From positions 62,001-126,000 of the forward strand of contig JAJJXM010000100.1 in the NCBI GenBank assembly GCA_024516155.1: a stretch of DNA of 64,000 bases. The letters are read 5' to 3'. The notes below the pieces were generated by a model that saw only the letters and a program-made list of their open reading frames with translations, was not told where the DNA came from and did no database searches. Made by a program: the position numbers and the translations under genes. This document shows, piece by piece, positions 51,175-61,303 of the stretch; the stretch's first letter is position 1; each line of letters opens with the position of its first letter. The stretch comes from Pyronema omphalodes. Taxonomy: Eukaryota > Ascomycota > Pezizomycetes > Pezizales > Pyronemataceae.

Positions 51175-54100
51175 ACGAAGAGTTCCGCCGAACCAGACAA
51201 TCCGGAACCAGCCTACATGATATCGAGCGTAGGGCCATACCGGCGAGATGAAAAGATCATATTGAAAGTAGTAATAAAAGGAAAAGATAATCGAGAACAC
51301 ACCACGACGGCCATGGTGGACTGTGGAGCGACGGAGAACTTCATCGATAAGGAATATGCGGAAAAGGTGGGGATTCCGTTGAAAAAGAAGGACGTCCCAC
51401 GAAGGGTGTTGGCAGTGGACGGACGAGAGATAGCTAGTGGACCAGTCACCCACAAAGCTATGGTAAGATTACAGATCAACAACCATCAGGAGGATATTCG
51501 ACTGCATTGTATCACGATTGGAAACTCACCTATCATTGTGGGACTTCCATGGCTCCGAACGCACAACCCCAGTATCGACTGGAACGAGGGAAGAGTTACG
51601 TTCGACTCGGCGCGTTGCGCTAAGAGGTGCCTAGGGACCTCGACCTCACCTCACGCGACCACGGTAACGGAAAACGACGCTATTCAGCAATATCGACTGG
51701 ACACTGCGCAGGCCGCAGCCAGGGAAGAAAGAATATGCGAAGCAAGTTGGGAAGAAAGGAAGGAAACCTGGGGAAGTAGAACGAGGAAAAAGGAACAAGA
51801 AGCGGCGCCGTGGCGAAGAAGGATCGGAAAGGACCAGGAAAGAGAGGGGGAAGAGGAGCAACAAGGAAGGGTCCAAGTCGGGGCACAAGATGATCTCCTT
51901 CGAAGGGAATTCGAGGAGGACATGGGAAAGGACGAAGAAGAAGAGGAGCTAGAAGGAACCTGGGAAGACGGACAAGGTGATCCTCTTCAAATAAGGGTCG
52001 AGAAGGACCAGGAGGAGGAGGAACGAAAAGAGATCGAAGGTAGCGAACAAAACGATCCTTTTCGAATGCAGACTGAGGAAAAGGACGGGAAAGAGGAGGA
52101 ATGGAAAGAGTCCCGGGATGCTGCACAAAACGATCCTTTTCGAATGCAGCCCGAAGGGAAAGAAATAAAAGAGGAACGGAAACGGATCCGGGATGGTGCA
52201 GAAAAGGATCCTTTTCGAATGCAGGCCGATGGAAACGAGGAAGATGGGGAAGATGAGGAGGAATCGGAAGGAAACCTTGACTGGATCGCTTACGCCGCCA
52301 TGGGATCGCTCCAGGATGAGCGGTATGGCTCCGTTCGGGAACCCGTATCCCAGGGTTCAGCCAAACAGCAGGAACCGACCCCGCGTTCGGCTGGTGACAT
52401 CGTTCCGGTCGAATATCACGACTTCTTGCATGTATTCGATAAGGAAGAAGTGTCGGGACGACCCCCACACCGCCATCACGACCATCGGATTCCGTTGGTG
52501 AAGGGAGGGGTTCCACCATTCGAACCCCTTCGAGCATTGGACGAGGGAAGGTTGAAAACGTTAAGAGAATACTTGGACACGAGCCTGGAGAAGGGATGGA
52601 TACGCCGCTCGACATCACCGGCGGGGGCCCCGATTCATTTTGTGAAAAAGAAGGATGGCACACTAAGACTCTGTGTGGATTATCGGGGGCTTAACGAGAT
52701 CACAGTGAAAGATAGAACACCTCTCCCGTTGATAGGGGAAGCGTTGGATCGACTATCCAACGCAAAGATATACACGAAACTCGACGTACGGGACGCCTAT
52801 CATAACCTGCGAATCGCAAAGGGGGACGAATGGAAGACCGCTTTTCGGACGAAATACGGTCTTTTTGAATATTTGGTCATGCCATTCGGTCTTACCAACG
52901 CTCCAGCATCCTTTCAGAGGTGGATGAACGAGGTCCTCAGCGACTATCTAGACATCTTCTGTCTGGCATACCTCGACGACATCCTCATCTACTCGGATGA
53001 TCTGCAGCAACACCAACAACATGTGAGAAAGGTTTTGGAACGGGTGGATAAGGTAAAGTTGAGGCTCAAGGCCTCAAAATGCGAGTTTCACACCACGGAG
53101 ACGGAGTACTTGGGATATATCATCTCACCAACGGGGATAAGGATGGATCCGGAGAAGGTAAGAGCAGTGGCAGAATGGAGGGAACCGACAAACGTAAAGG
53201 GAATCCAGAGTTTCATAGGGTTCGCCAACTTCTATAGGAGGTTTATCCGGGATTTTAGCAAGATTACGGCGCCTCTTACAAAACTGACGAGGAAGGATGT
53301 AACATGGAAATGGGACGACGCGGCTAAATCAGCATTCGAACAGCTGAAACGGGCAATGATTTCTGAACCTATCCTACGACATTTTGACCCCGCAAAACCC
53401 TTAACCCTGGAGACAGATGCGTCGGATTACGCCATCGGAGCAGTCTGCTCGCAACCGGACGACCAAGGCATCCTACATCCCTTGGGATATTTCTCGCGCA
53501 AACTGAAGGACCCGGAATTAAATTACGATATACACGATAAGGAACTCCTCGCCATAGTTGAAGGCCTAAATAAATGGGGTACCTATTGCAAAAATACTCG
53601 ACACAAGATTACTATACTGACGGACCATAAAAATTTGGAATATTGGACTACAAAAAAAGACCTAAACCTACGGCAAGCAAGGTGGGCGGAAATGTTGGCG
53701 AATTACGACTTCGCAATAACGTATCGACCCGGCAAACTGGCGGGAAAGCCCGACATCCTATCCAGAGAATCAGGAGATTCTCCTTGGGAAGGGGAGCTGA
53801 AACACAGGCAGAACAGGGAACGAGTTCTTTTGCCGCCGCAGACCTTCTGGATCAACTCTGCCGAGGTCATGGAGATACAGGTCGACGAGGAATTGTTAAA
53901 AGAAATCCAACAGAAAACAAGGGAGGATCAGGAGATACAGGAGATATTAAGGAAATTACGAACTGGGGAGAAGATAGACCGGAAGGTGGCATTGGGACTT
54001 TGCGAAGAACGAGAGGGGCTGTTGCTGTATGAGGGGTTAATATGGGTACCAGACGACCACGAGTTGCGGCTACAGCTCCTACATGACCACCATGATGCAC

Positions 54101-55362
54101 TCGTTGCGGGACACCCAGGGCGGGCGAGGACCTTGGAGCTAATCAGTAGGAATTATTATTGGCCTCAGCAACGCCAATATGTCAACCGATACGTAGACCA
54201 CTGCGATACCTGCAAGAGGATTAAGCCAGTTAGGCACGCTCCTTTCGGGCTCCTGAAGCCCTTACAGCCACCATCGAGGCCGTGGGATTCGGTGTCCATG
54301 GATTTTATCACCGGACTGCCGTCAAGAGGAGGAAACAACGCCCTATGGGTAATTGTGGATCGGTTCACAAAGATGGCTCACTTCGTGGCCTGTGCGGATA
54401 CGATGGGGCCGAAGGAACTGGCGGATGGATTCCTGAGGCATGTGGTCAGGGCCCACGGACTTCCTAACGATATCGTCTCCGACCGCGGGTCTCTATTCAC
54501 CTCGACGTTTTGGAAGCGAGTGATGGGGGCAATGGGGACGTCAAGGAAGCTCAGCACCGCATTCCACCCCGAGACCGACGGACAGACCGAACGCACGAAC
54601 GCCACCCTCGAACAGTACCTGCGGGCGTACTGCAATTACCAGCAGGACGACTGGGAAAAGCTACTCCCAATGGCGGAGTTTTGCTATAACAACACTCAAT
54701 CCGAGACAACAAAGGTAACCCCCTTTTTCGCGAATTATGGGTATCATCCGCGGTTCGCACCCAGCCTAGGAAAAATAGAAGGAGGATTCCCGGAGGTGGC
54801 GGAATACGTCTCAGCCCTCACCAACCTCCACCGGGAACTACAGGCAGAAATCGGATATGCACAGGCTGCCCAGGCAGAACAGGCAAATCGGAAGAGACAC
54901 CCGGATCCCGTACTCAGGGAGGGGGATAGGGTGTGGTTGCGGAGGAAAAACGTGAAGACAACTCGCCCATCCAGCAAGTTGGATTACAAGCTGATGGGAC
55001 CATACACCATCCTCGAGCGAGTGGGGACAAGAGCGTATAAATTGGATCTCCCCGCCAGTGTGAAAATACACCCCGTATTCCACATCTCATTGCTCGAGCT
55101 GGCTCAACCCACCCTTACACCGATCCCCGGGCACGTCCAACCTCCTCCCCCACCGATTGTTATTGAGGACGAAGAGGAATGGGAAGTGGAGGAGATAGTT
55201 GATTCCCGCTATCATCGAAACCGACTCCAGTATCGTGTACGTTGGACGGGATTCCCTGACCCCGACCGAACCTGGTACCCATCGGAGAACTTCACGAATT
55301 CCCCCGACGCTATTCGACGATTCCACACAACCTACCCAAGAAAACCGGCCCCAAGGTTGTAA
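51133..55362 (+). CDS. element C pol: PR, RT, RNase H, INT, chromodomain, 1409 aa
   Basis: Open from the shift point to TAA at 55360-55362. Retropepsin (MVDCGATENF), then a very acidic linker (about 51720-52280) with repeated DPFRMQ units, RT (AYLDDILIYSD near 52970), RNase H, integrase (HHDALVAGHPGRARTLEL finger; SMDFITGLP; SDRGSLFTS), and a chromodomain (EEEWEVEEIVDSRYHRN, VRWTGF). Longer than A/B pol because of the linker. No disabling change seen. Confidence 0.93.
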   Translation, partial: RGSPGVKKQGGLLGTKSSAEPDNPEPAYMISSVGPYRRDEKIILKVVIKGKDNREHTTTAMVDCGATENFIDKEYAEKVGIPLKKKDVPRRVLAVDGREIASGPVTHKAMVRLQINNHQEDIRLHCITIGNSPIIVGLPWLRTHNPSIDWNEGRVTFDSARCAKRCLGTSTSPHATTVTENDAIQQYRLDTAQAAAREERICEASWEERKETWGSRTRKKEQEAAPWRRRIGKDQEREGEEEQQGRVQVGAQDDLLRREFEEDMGKDEEEEELEGTWEDGQGDPLQIRVEKDQEEEERKEIEGSEQNDPFRMQTEEKDGKEEEWKESRDAAQNDPFRMQPEGKEIKEERKRIRDGAEKDPFRMQADGNEEDGEDEEESEGNLDWIAYAAMGSLQDERYGSVREPVSQGSAKQQEPTPRSAGDIVPVEYHDFLHVFDKEEVSGRPPHRHHDHRIPLVKGGVPPFEPLRALDEGRLKTLREYLDTSLEKGWIRRSTSPAGAPIHFVKKKDGTLRLCVDYRGLNEITVKDRTPLPLIGEALDRLSNAKIYTKLDVRDAYHNLRIAKGDEWKTAFRTKYGLFEYLVMPFGLTNAPASFQRWMNEVLSDYLDIFCLAYLDDILIYSDDLQQHQQHVRKVLERVDKVKLRLKASKCEFHTTETEYLGYIISPTGIRMDPEKVRAVAEWREPTNVKGIQSFIGFANFYRRFIRDFSKITAPLTKLTRKDVTWKWDDAAKSAFEQLKRAMISEPILRHFDPAKPLTLETDASDYAIGAVCSQPDDQGILHPLGYFSRKLKDPELNYDIHDKELLAIVEGLNKWGTYCKNTRHKITILTDHKNLEYWTTKKDLNLRQARWAEMLANYDFAITYRPGKLAGKPDILSRESGDSPWEGELKHRQNRERVLLPPQTFWINSAEVMEIQVDEELLKEIQQKTREDQEIQEILRKLRTGEKIDRKVALGLCEEREGLLLYEGLIWVPDDHELRLQLLHDHHDALVAGHPGRARTLELISRNYYWPQQRQYVNRYVDHCDTCKRIKPVRHAPFGLLKPLQPPSRPWDSVSMDFITGLPSRGGNNALWVIVDRFTKMAHFVACADTMGPKELADGFLRHVVRAHGLPNDIVSDRGSLFTSTFWKRVMGAMGTSRKLSTAFHPETDGQTERTNATLEQYLRAYCNYQQDDWEKLLPMAEFCYNNTQSETTKVTPFFANYGYHPRFAPSLGKIEGGFPEVAEYVSALTNLHRELQAEIGYAQAAQAEQANRKRHPDPVLREGDRVWLRRKNVKTTRPSSKLDYKLMGPYTILERVGTRAYKLDLPASVKIHPVFHISLLELAQPTLTPIPGHVQPPPPPIVIEDEEEWEVEEIVDSRYHRNRLQYRVRWTGFPDPDRTWYPSENFTNSPDAIRRFHTTYPRKPAPRL

Positions 55363-55367
55363 GAACC

Positions 55368-56306
55368 ATGGCTAGCCCCATAAACCCCGAGAACGACCAA
55401 CAATCCGGCGGCTGGTACCGCCAGGATGCCCCATCACCGACAACCACGTATCCCCCACACGATGCCCAACACTGGACCTTTTGTTACGACGACTACTGCG
55501 CCACACATCGACAATCGAAAGAAAACTACAACTATTTTCCAACCGCTGGGCGGAAAGGAACCAACGAATGCAACTGCGGAGGGACGCACGATCCCGAGTT
55601 AGAGGCTGTGATCAGGAAGAAACATCTGGACGTTCGGAAGGCCTGTCGGGCCTGGCAACGAGGGAAGAGGGTCTGCTACGACTGTGGGTTTCTGGTTAAC
55701 ATGGATGGCCATGAAGCCAGATGCGGCGCCACAGGGCCTGCCCGCTCCACGACAACTCCCGCTCCGACACCGGATGGACCGACCCCCGTCCCGGAGAAAG
55801 ACCAGCAGCACCCCAACGGGGAACAGCCACCAACAGCACCCGAGCTGGCCTCGGAAACCTCGAGCGAGACTTTGATGGAGAAGAGGTACGTCCCTATCTA
55901 CCTCATGTCTCCGAACAGGGACCCCGAACGACTCGCAATAAACCTCTCTTTCTACGGACCACCCACTGGAAAGGAAGAGGTGCCACCGCCGACCCACACC
56001 CCACCGCCATTCGAGGGGTCCTCGTTGCCGGAGCACTCCAGCACTGGTTTCGAAGGAGACCCTTCCCGCCGCCAACGACTATCCGGCAGATGCCGCCGAA
56101 AGAATCGCAATCACCGTCGGCAGCGACAACCCCGACCTCGTCCCCATGGGGAACATCAGACAAGCCTCGTCGGAGTCTCGGCCTGGAGGGGGGAGCTACT
56201 GTCACGAACCGCTAGGGATATGCTTCTGGGAGGGATTGTAACCACAGCTGGGCTGTGGTTCGTGGGTGTGACGCTGGGGATGGCGTACGTCACGGTTAGG
56301 GTTTAA
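55368..56306 (+). CDS. element C ORF3: Cys/His module plus C-terminal membrane segment, 312 aa
   Basis: ATG five bases after the pol stop in a strong context (ACCATGG). The Cys/His set matches A/B: C39, C44, H47, C68, C70, H74, C92, C103, C106, H115, C119, with HWTFC, HDPELE, AWQRGKRVC and FLVN-DGH shared. Also shared are LAINLSFY-like residues in the middle, GVSAWRG and TTAGLW in the hydrophobic tail. The Pro-rich middle is not conserved. From about residue 278 the protein is encoded in the 3' LTR (56200 onward). Conservation in a separate family suggests selection; the role is unknown. Confidence 0.82.
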   Translation: MASPINPENDQQSGGWYRQDAPSPTTTYPPHDAQHWTFCYDDYCATHRQSKENYNYFPTAGRKGTNECNCGGTHDPELEAVIRKKHLDVRKACRAWQRGKRVCYDCGFLVNMDGHEARCGATGPARSTTTPAPTPDGPTPVPEKDQQHPNGEQPPTAPELASETSSETLMEKRYVPIYLMSPNRDPERLAINLSFYGPPTGKEEVPPPTHTPPPFEGSSLPEHSSTGFEGDPSRRQRLSGRCRRKNRNHRRQRQPRPRPHGEHQTSLVGVSAWRGELLSRTARDMLLGGIVTTAGLWFVGVTLGMAYVTVRV

Positions 56307-56935
56307 GCGAAGAGGTGGAGCTAGAGCTAGGCGAGAGGAGTTAGGGTTAAGCGAGGACAAGGGGGTAAGTGCGGGGTGGAACGAGGAGGGTTTCCTCGAG
56401 GTTTGGGTTATCTTTTGCTTATGTTTTGTATTGTGTTTTGCTTATGTTTTGTATTTGTTTTGTATTATGTTTTGGTTTATGTTTGTAATGTGTTTTAGTT
56501 AGGTTTTGGGAGTCACGGTGGAGCGAAGGGTGTCTCATGATGGATGGAATATCTGCGGGTCAGATGAAGTTGGGAAATCACATGAGCACAGGGACAAAGG
56601 TATATAAGGGGACATTTGTATTTCATTAGTCTAGTACGCAATCAATTATCTATTTACACAAATCCTATCTACACACTGCAGTTCTATCATCTAAACCGTG
56701 ACCACAAACCCAGCCCATCCCAACATACTCACCCATCCCGAATACCTACCTATTCCCCCACCCAGATCCCCATCCGACGATCCTATCAGAGGCAACGCTG
56801 CAGGGACATCCTGTGTACAAGGTAAGTACTGCCTGAGCCCGTGACTAACTCACCTAGAAGTCCAGAGCCGAACCCGATTGCATAGCAATCCGACGGTTGT
56901 ATCGCCTGTCGGCCGTGTGTAGCCGGATTTTGACA
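56200..56935 (+). repeat. 3' LTR of element C
   Basis: 736 bp with at least three base differences from the 5' copy. Preceded by a purine tract (TGGAGGGGGGAG). Encodes the ORF3 tail in its first 107 bp. Confidence 0.93.
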
Positions 56936-56940
56936 CCCTA

Positions 56941-57487
56941 ATCGTGCGCGTGCGTCCGTAACCCTAACCCTAGCTGTGCGCGTACGGTCACAAACCTAAC
57001 CCTAGTTTGTGTGCGTGCGGGTGCAACCCTAACCCTAGTCACGTGAAACCAGATCAGCTGCGATTGGAAAGATGGTGCAATACTGATAAGGTCACATGAC
57101 TAGATCTTATCTTATCGATAAGATGATCATGCCCTAGCCCTAGTCACGTGTGCGCACATTAGTAGACCAGTGCGCGTGCATACTGATCTACTATTGATTA
57201 GAACACGTGACCGATCTTATCTAATCGGATAAGATGATCGGTAGACCGTAGGTATGGAATTTCCGAAAAGGGATCCGAGCTGACCCCTAACCCTGGGGGT
57301 AAGTCACGTGACCTTTTTGACAATTTGGGAATTGAGCGCAACCCTAACCCAGGCGAGTGACGAGTGATGATCGAAGACCGAAGGATAATAGAAATAAATA
57401 AACAAACGAGTGCTGGATAATGAAGCGAATGATAATGGGTGAATGAATGACGAGGAGGGGGAAGGTAATAATTCTCGAGCCGTGACA
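56941..57487 (-). repeat. 5' LTR of element D, part 2
   Basis: 547 bp (U3 side) continuing the LTR interrupted by C. It ends at TGACA (57483-57487), followed by TSD CCACC. Confidence 0.92.
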
Positions 57488-58653
57488 CCACCCAGAGGCC
57501 TTAGTCTTAAGCCATATCTCATCATTATCCACCACAGAAGAATTGTCAGAGGCACTTCAACAAGTCCCTGAGAAATTCCGTGGCTGGATCAATATTATGA
57601 CAAAGGAAGCAGCAGATAGGCTTCCAGAACACAAACCATACGACCATGCTATTGACCTGAAAGAAGGAGAGACTCCTCCTTGGGGACCTGTCTATGCTCT
57701 TAACGAAGTTGAGCTTGAGACACTTAGAGAATGGTTGAAAGATATGCTGCGTACTGGGAAAATCCGACCCTCTAAATCACCAGCAGCAGCTCCAATTCTC
57801 TTCGTCCCAAAGGCCCATGGCAGAGGCCTAAGGTTATGTGTTGACTATCGGGGCATAAACAAAATAACGATTGCCAACCGATACCCGCTCCCACTCATGT
57901 CAGAATTACAAGACAGAGTTAGAGGAGCTAAAATATTTACGAAGATGGACCTGAAGAATGGATACCATCTAATAAGAATAAAGGAAGGAGATGAGTGGAA
58001 AACGGCTTTTAGGTGCCGATATGGACTATATGAATTTTTGGTTATGCCTTTTGGGTTGAGCAATGCTCTGGCCACATTCCAAGATATGATGAATCATATC
58101 TTTAGGGATATGTTGGACCAAGGAGTTATTGCATATATTGATGATGTACTCATCTATGCGGAGACGGAAGAAAAGCATGATGAGTTGGTTAAAGAAGTAT
58201 TAAAAAGGTTGGAAGAAAATGGGTTGGTTATATCACCGGAAAAATGTGTCTGGGGACAAAGGAAAGTGGAATTTCTGGGATATATAATCAGTGAAAACGG
58301 GATTGAAATGGCTAAGGACAAGGTGGAAACTGTCCTTATATGGGAAGCCCCAAAATCCTTGAAGGAAGTACAAGGCTTTCTTGGATTCGCTAACTTCTAT
58401 CGGAGATTCATTAAGGACTTCTCAAGAATATGTCGTCCTCTAACAGAATCTACGAAAGGCGATCCAAAGAAATGGGAATGGACTGTTGCAATGGAACTAG
58501 CATTTGACGAGCTAAAGAAACGATTCACTACAGCACCAATCCTGCATCATTTTGATCCAAGAAAGGTCTGTATTGTTGAAACTGATGCTTCTGATTTTGC
58601 TTTAGGCGCAGTTCTATCCCAGAAAGGGGATGATGGGAAGTTGCATCCAATTG
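57488..58653 (+). CDS. element E pol, RT and start of RNase H, cut by element F
   Basis: Continues the pol frame from 42388 (57488-57492 is the duplicated CCACC). RT motifs: PYDHAIDLKEG, SPAAAPILFVPK, LRLCVDYRGINK, LVMPFGLSNALATFQ, catalytic AYIDDVLIYAE, then LGYIIS and FLGFANFYRRF. RNase H begins (ETDASDFALGAVLSQ) and stops at 58653 at the F LTR. The apparent 28 codons beyond that point are LTR sequence. One residue departs from the usual pattern (NAPATFQ reads NALATFQ). Confidence 0.9.
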
Positions 58654-58814
58654 TGTCGAAGGTCTCACAGGCACGAGAAGAAGAAAAGTGGAGGTGGGAA
58701 CCGGATGTATTAACGAGCGTAAAGAGTCAGACATAGACGGGCAAGCGAGTGCCTATACATAGAGAGTGGTCCACCTCCACCTAAGCACTAGGGCCTTAGG
58801 CGCACTTCAACACA
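58654..58814 (-). repeat. 3' LTR of element F, 161 bp
   Basis: On the minus strand TGTGTTGAAGTGC to CCTTCGACA, preceded by the polypurine tract GACGAGGGGG (58824-58815). Short LTRs are usual for copia. The inner boundary is inferred from the PPT and TG start. Confidence 0.8.
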
Positions 58815-59061
58815 CCCCCTCGTCTAAGGACGGGTGCTACAAACATAATAATAAGAAGAAGTAACAATCCATCATAACAGAAAAAAAAACAAGAACAATA
58901 CCATAGAAAAAGAAAATACCCAATTACCCATAAAAGAAGAAGTGAAAACCCATAAGAAGAACAACCCAAATAAAAACAACACAATTCAATCATCATCATT
59001 ATCAGCAATCAGCAGCCATACTTCAATCACAACACACACTTATTCATTCAAATCAAACCCA
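58815..59061. other. untranslated stretch between F pol and its 3' LTR
   Basis: AT-rich, with no reading frame of note; holds the polypurine tract next to 58814. Confidence 0.6.
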
Positions 59062-60905
59062 TTAATCATTATTACCATTCAACGTTTCCATCCCTAAGAG
59101 TTTCACGGCCAACGCGTGTGTTGGTCCAGGGAGCGGTTTAGTGAGGATATCTGCGACATTCTCTTTGGACGCAATGTATTCGAACGATACCGTTCCCTTT
59201 CTAGCTTCGTCGATCGAGTGGTGAAACTTCACATCGATGTGTTTTGTTTTCGCCTTGATGACGCCGGTCTGGAGGAGGCGAAGTGCTCCCATGTTGTCAC
59301 AACGGACCGAGGTCGGCACTTTGTTATCCCAGGCTTCGGTGTCGTCCATCAATAGGCGGAACCAGATCGCTTCACGGGTCGCATTGCTGCATGCAATGTA
59401 CTCGGCTTCAAGAGTGGAAAGGGCGATGACGGACTGCTTCTTTGAGCTCCAGTCAATCGGCCCGTCCGCTCCTGGCGCAAGGACTACGCACCCCCCGACG
59501 CTTTTCCGATCGGCCGTACTGCCGGCCCAGTCGCTGTCGGAGAAGAGTCGCAAACAGTCCTGCGGTATGTCGTGGTTACGTCTGTAGATAATCGACAAAT
59601 GTTTCGTACCTTTCAAGTATCGGATAACCCTTTTGGCAGCGGTCATGTGCATTGCTAGAGGCGACTGATTGTATCGGCTGAGGGCAGTCACGGCGAAGGC
59701 GATGTCAGGACGAGTTCCGATTGCTGCGTACATCAGTGATCCGACCATTGATAGATACAGGCGTTTTTGCTGTTCATCAGTGGTCTTGTCTTCGCAGTCA
59801 GTATTCTCAAGATCAACGTGAATGTCCATCGGGGAAGAGGTGGGTGCGGCCTCAAGAAGACCGTATCTGGCAATCACCCCCTCAATGTAATCCCTCTGCG
59901 AGATGGCAATACTTCCGTCAGGCAAATATTCGAGTTCGAGGCCGAGAAAACGAGTCGCTCTTCCGAGATCTGTCATTTTGAAGCGAGCACTGAGGGCCTT
60001 CTTGATGTTGTCGCCCATCCTCTGTTTCGTGAGATTGAAGATCAAGATATCGTCGACATATAAAAGCAGAAATGCGTCCTTCATGAGGTAGAGGTTGGAG
60101 TCGGCGTGTGCTTGTCGGAAACCTTGCGTCATGAGGAAGTCGTTAATCTGGGCCCACCATAATCGGGGTGCCTGTTTTAGGCCGTACAGGGCTTTCAGCA
60201 GGCGAACCGTCGATGTTTTTGATAGACGTTTATCGAGCCATTCGATACCGGGAGGCATGGACATGAAAGTCCTGTCGTTGTCAATGGCTGGATTGAGGAA
60301 GGCCGTGACGACATCCATTTGGTCGACTGACCACCCCCTGGTTGCAGATAAGCTTAGCAGGTAGCGTAGAGTACTTAGCTTGGAGACAGGTGCATATGTC
60401 TCGTCATAATCAATTCCCGGAACTTGTTCATAACCCTTTATAACCAGTCGGGCCTTGAACTTTGTGCTGCCGTCAATGTTGCGTTTGGTTTTGTAAATCC
60501 ATCGACACTTCAAGGGCTTGCATCCAAAGGGAACAGTGATGCCGCTGTAGGATGTTTGATTGTCGAATGCATCAGGCGATGACACTGGTCGGAGAGGTTC
60601 TGCATTGTCATTTGATTTGAAAGCCTGGAAGGTTTCGTTTATCAATAAAGAGTTCCATTCTTCTTGCATCGCAGTTTTCCAGTTGTCCCGGTCGGCGCTC
60701 TTCATTGCTGCGGTGTAAGAGGTCGGGTCGCCGTCAAGTAGATCAGGACCTATGGCCTCGTCGGGATCGTCTATAGTTGCTTTGGCGAGAAAGGCCGAGG
60801 CCAGGGCGTTGTCAATATCAATGTCTTCGTAGCGGGACTTGTTTAGTCTGTTGGCCTTCAGTCGTTCGTCGCGTAGGGACAGTGAATTCATGGCATTAGA
60901 AGCAT
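59062..60905 (-). CDS. element F pol, downstream exon: RT and RNase H
   Basis: Copia RT: NSLLINETFQ, CRWIYKTKRNIDGS, ARLVIKGYEQVPGIDYDETYAP, GLKQAPRLWW, catalytic LLLYVDDILIF, PLAMHMTAAKRVIRYLKGT. RNase H: YSDSDW-like SDSDWAGSTADRKS, VALSTLEAEYIA-like block, and the terminal ADILTKPLPG. Frame and phase fit a splice acceptor at 60906 (branch CTAAC, CAG) joining integrase at 61304. An ATG at 60891 could also start a separate protein. Confidence 0.9.
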
Positions 60906-61303
60906 CTGAGAATTAGGATGTTAGTTCAAAGAAGTGAATATCTGAGAAGTAGAGAGAGAAATTTGAGAAACAGGGAAAAAAGAACAGTAGACAGGGATTC
61001 CGTGGCAGAATCTCATGAGGAGATGCACAGCGGAGTGTTAATCTGATAAAATTTCAGGATAAGTATCCTTGAACTGATGATAATCAGTGTGTGGCATATT
61101 CGCCTAGCAAGAGTAGTCCGGACAGCATGAAGGCTGATCGGGACAGTGACATTCAAGACAGAATTGTCAATGTATAGTTAGAGTGAGGCAGCATGAAGGC
61201 TGGTCCGACTCAAAGATAACGAGAAAGAGACTACACCGTGTGGCCGTGAAAGGTCCTACAGCGGTGACATGGAAAAAAGGTTGGGGTGATTATTTGTACA
61301 TAC
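60906..61303 (-). other. predicted 398-nt intron within F pol
   Basis: Donor GTATGT (61303-61298), branch-like CTAAC and acceptor CTCAG (60908-60906) on the minus strand. The stretch has stops in all coding frames; removing it joins integrase to RT in phase. It holds a 14-bp direct repeat (CAGCATGAAGGCTG) twice. Confidence 0.65.

Larger units (their letters stand above)
49239..56935 (+). mobile_element. element C: Ty3/gypsy chromodomain retrotransposon with ORF3, intact, youngest gypsy here
   Basis: 7697 bp, both LTRs 736 bp with at least three differences, TSD CCCTA (49234-49238, 56936-56940). gag, pol and ORF3 are all open. Related to A/B in every coding part but clearly a different family by sequence. 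It inserted within the telomere-like CCCTAA motifs of the D LTR. Confidence 0.95.
42389..57487 (-). mobile_element. element D: Ty3/gypsy chromodomain retrotransposon, carrying element C in its 5' LTR
   Basis: Complete except for the nested C. LTRs 42389-43528 and 48646-49238 plus 56941-57487, both 1140 bp. TSD CCACC at 42384-42388 and 57488-57492. gag and pol are intact and there is no third ORF between pol and the LTR. At least four LTR differences are visible, so it is somewhat older than C, as nesting requires. Confidence 0.94.
38074..58653 (+). mobile_element. element E: Ty3/gypsy retrotransposon, interrupted by D and F, 3' part outside window
   Basis: LTR, leader, gag and pol in order on the plus strand, interrupted by D at 42389-57487 and again by F at 58654. 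Across the D insertion the pol frame joins without loss once one CCACC copy is removed. Its gag and protease differ clearly from A/B/C and D (DTGS protease, 721-aa gag). The remainder lies to the right of F. Confidence 0.9.

Noticed and set aside
51680..52663. 327-aa antisense ORF in element C
   Set aside because: Opposite strand of the repetitive acidic linker; composition bias removes stops and explains the length.
58654..58736. Last 28 codons of the E RT frame
   Set aside because: They are encoded by the F LTR after the insertion point and are not part of E pol.
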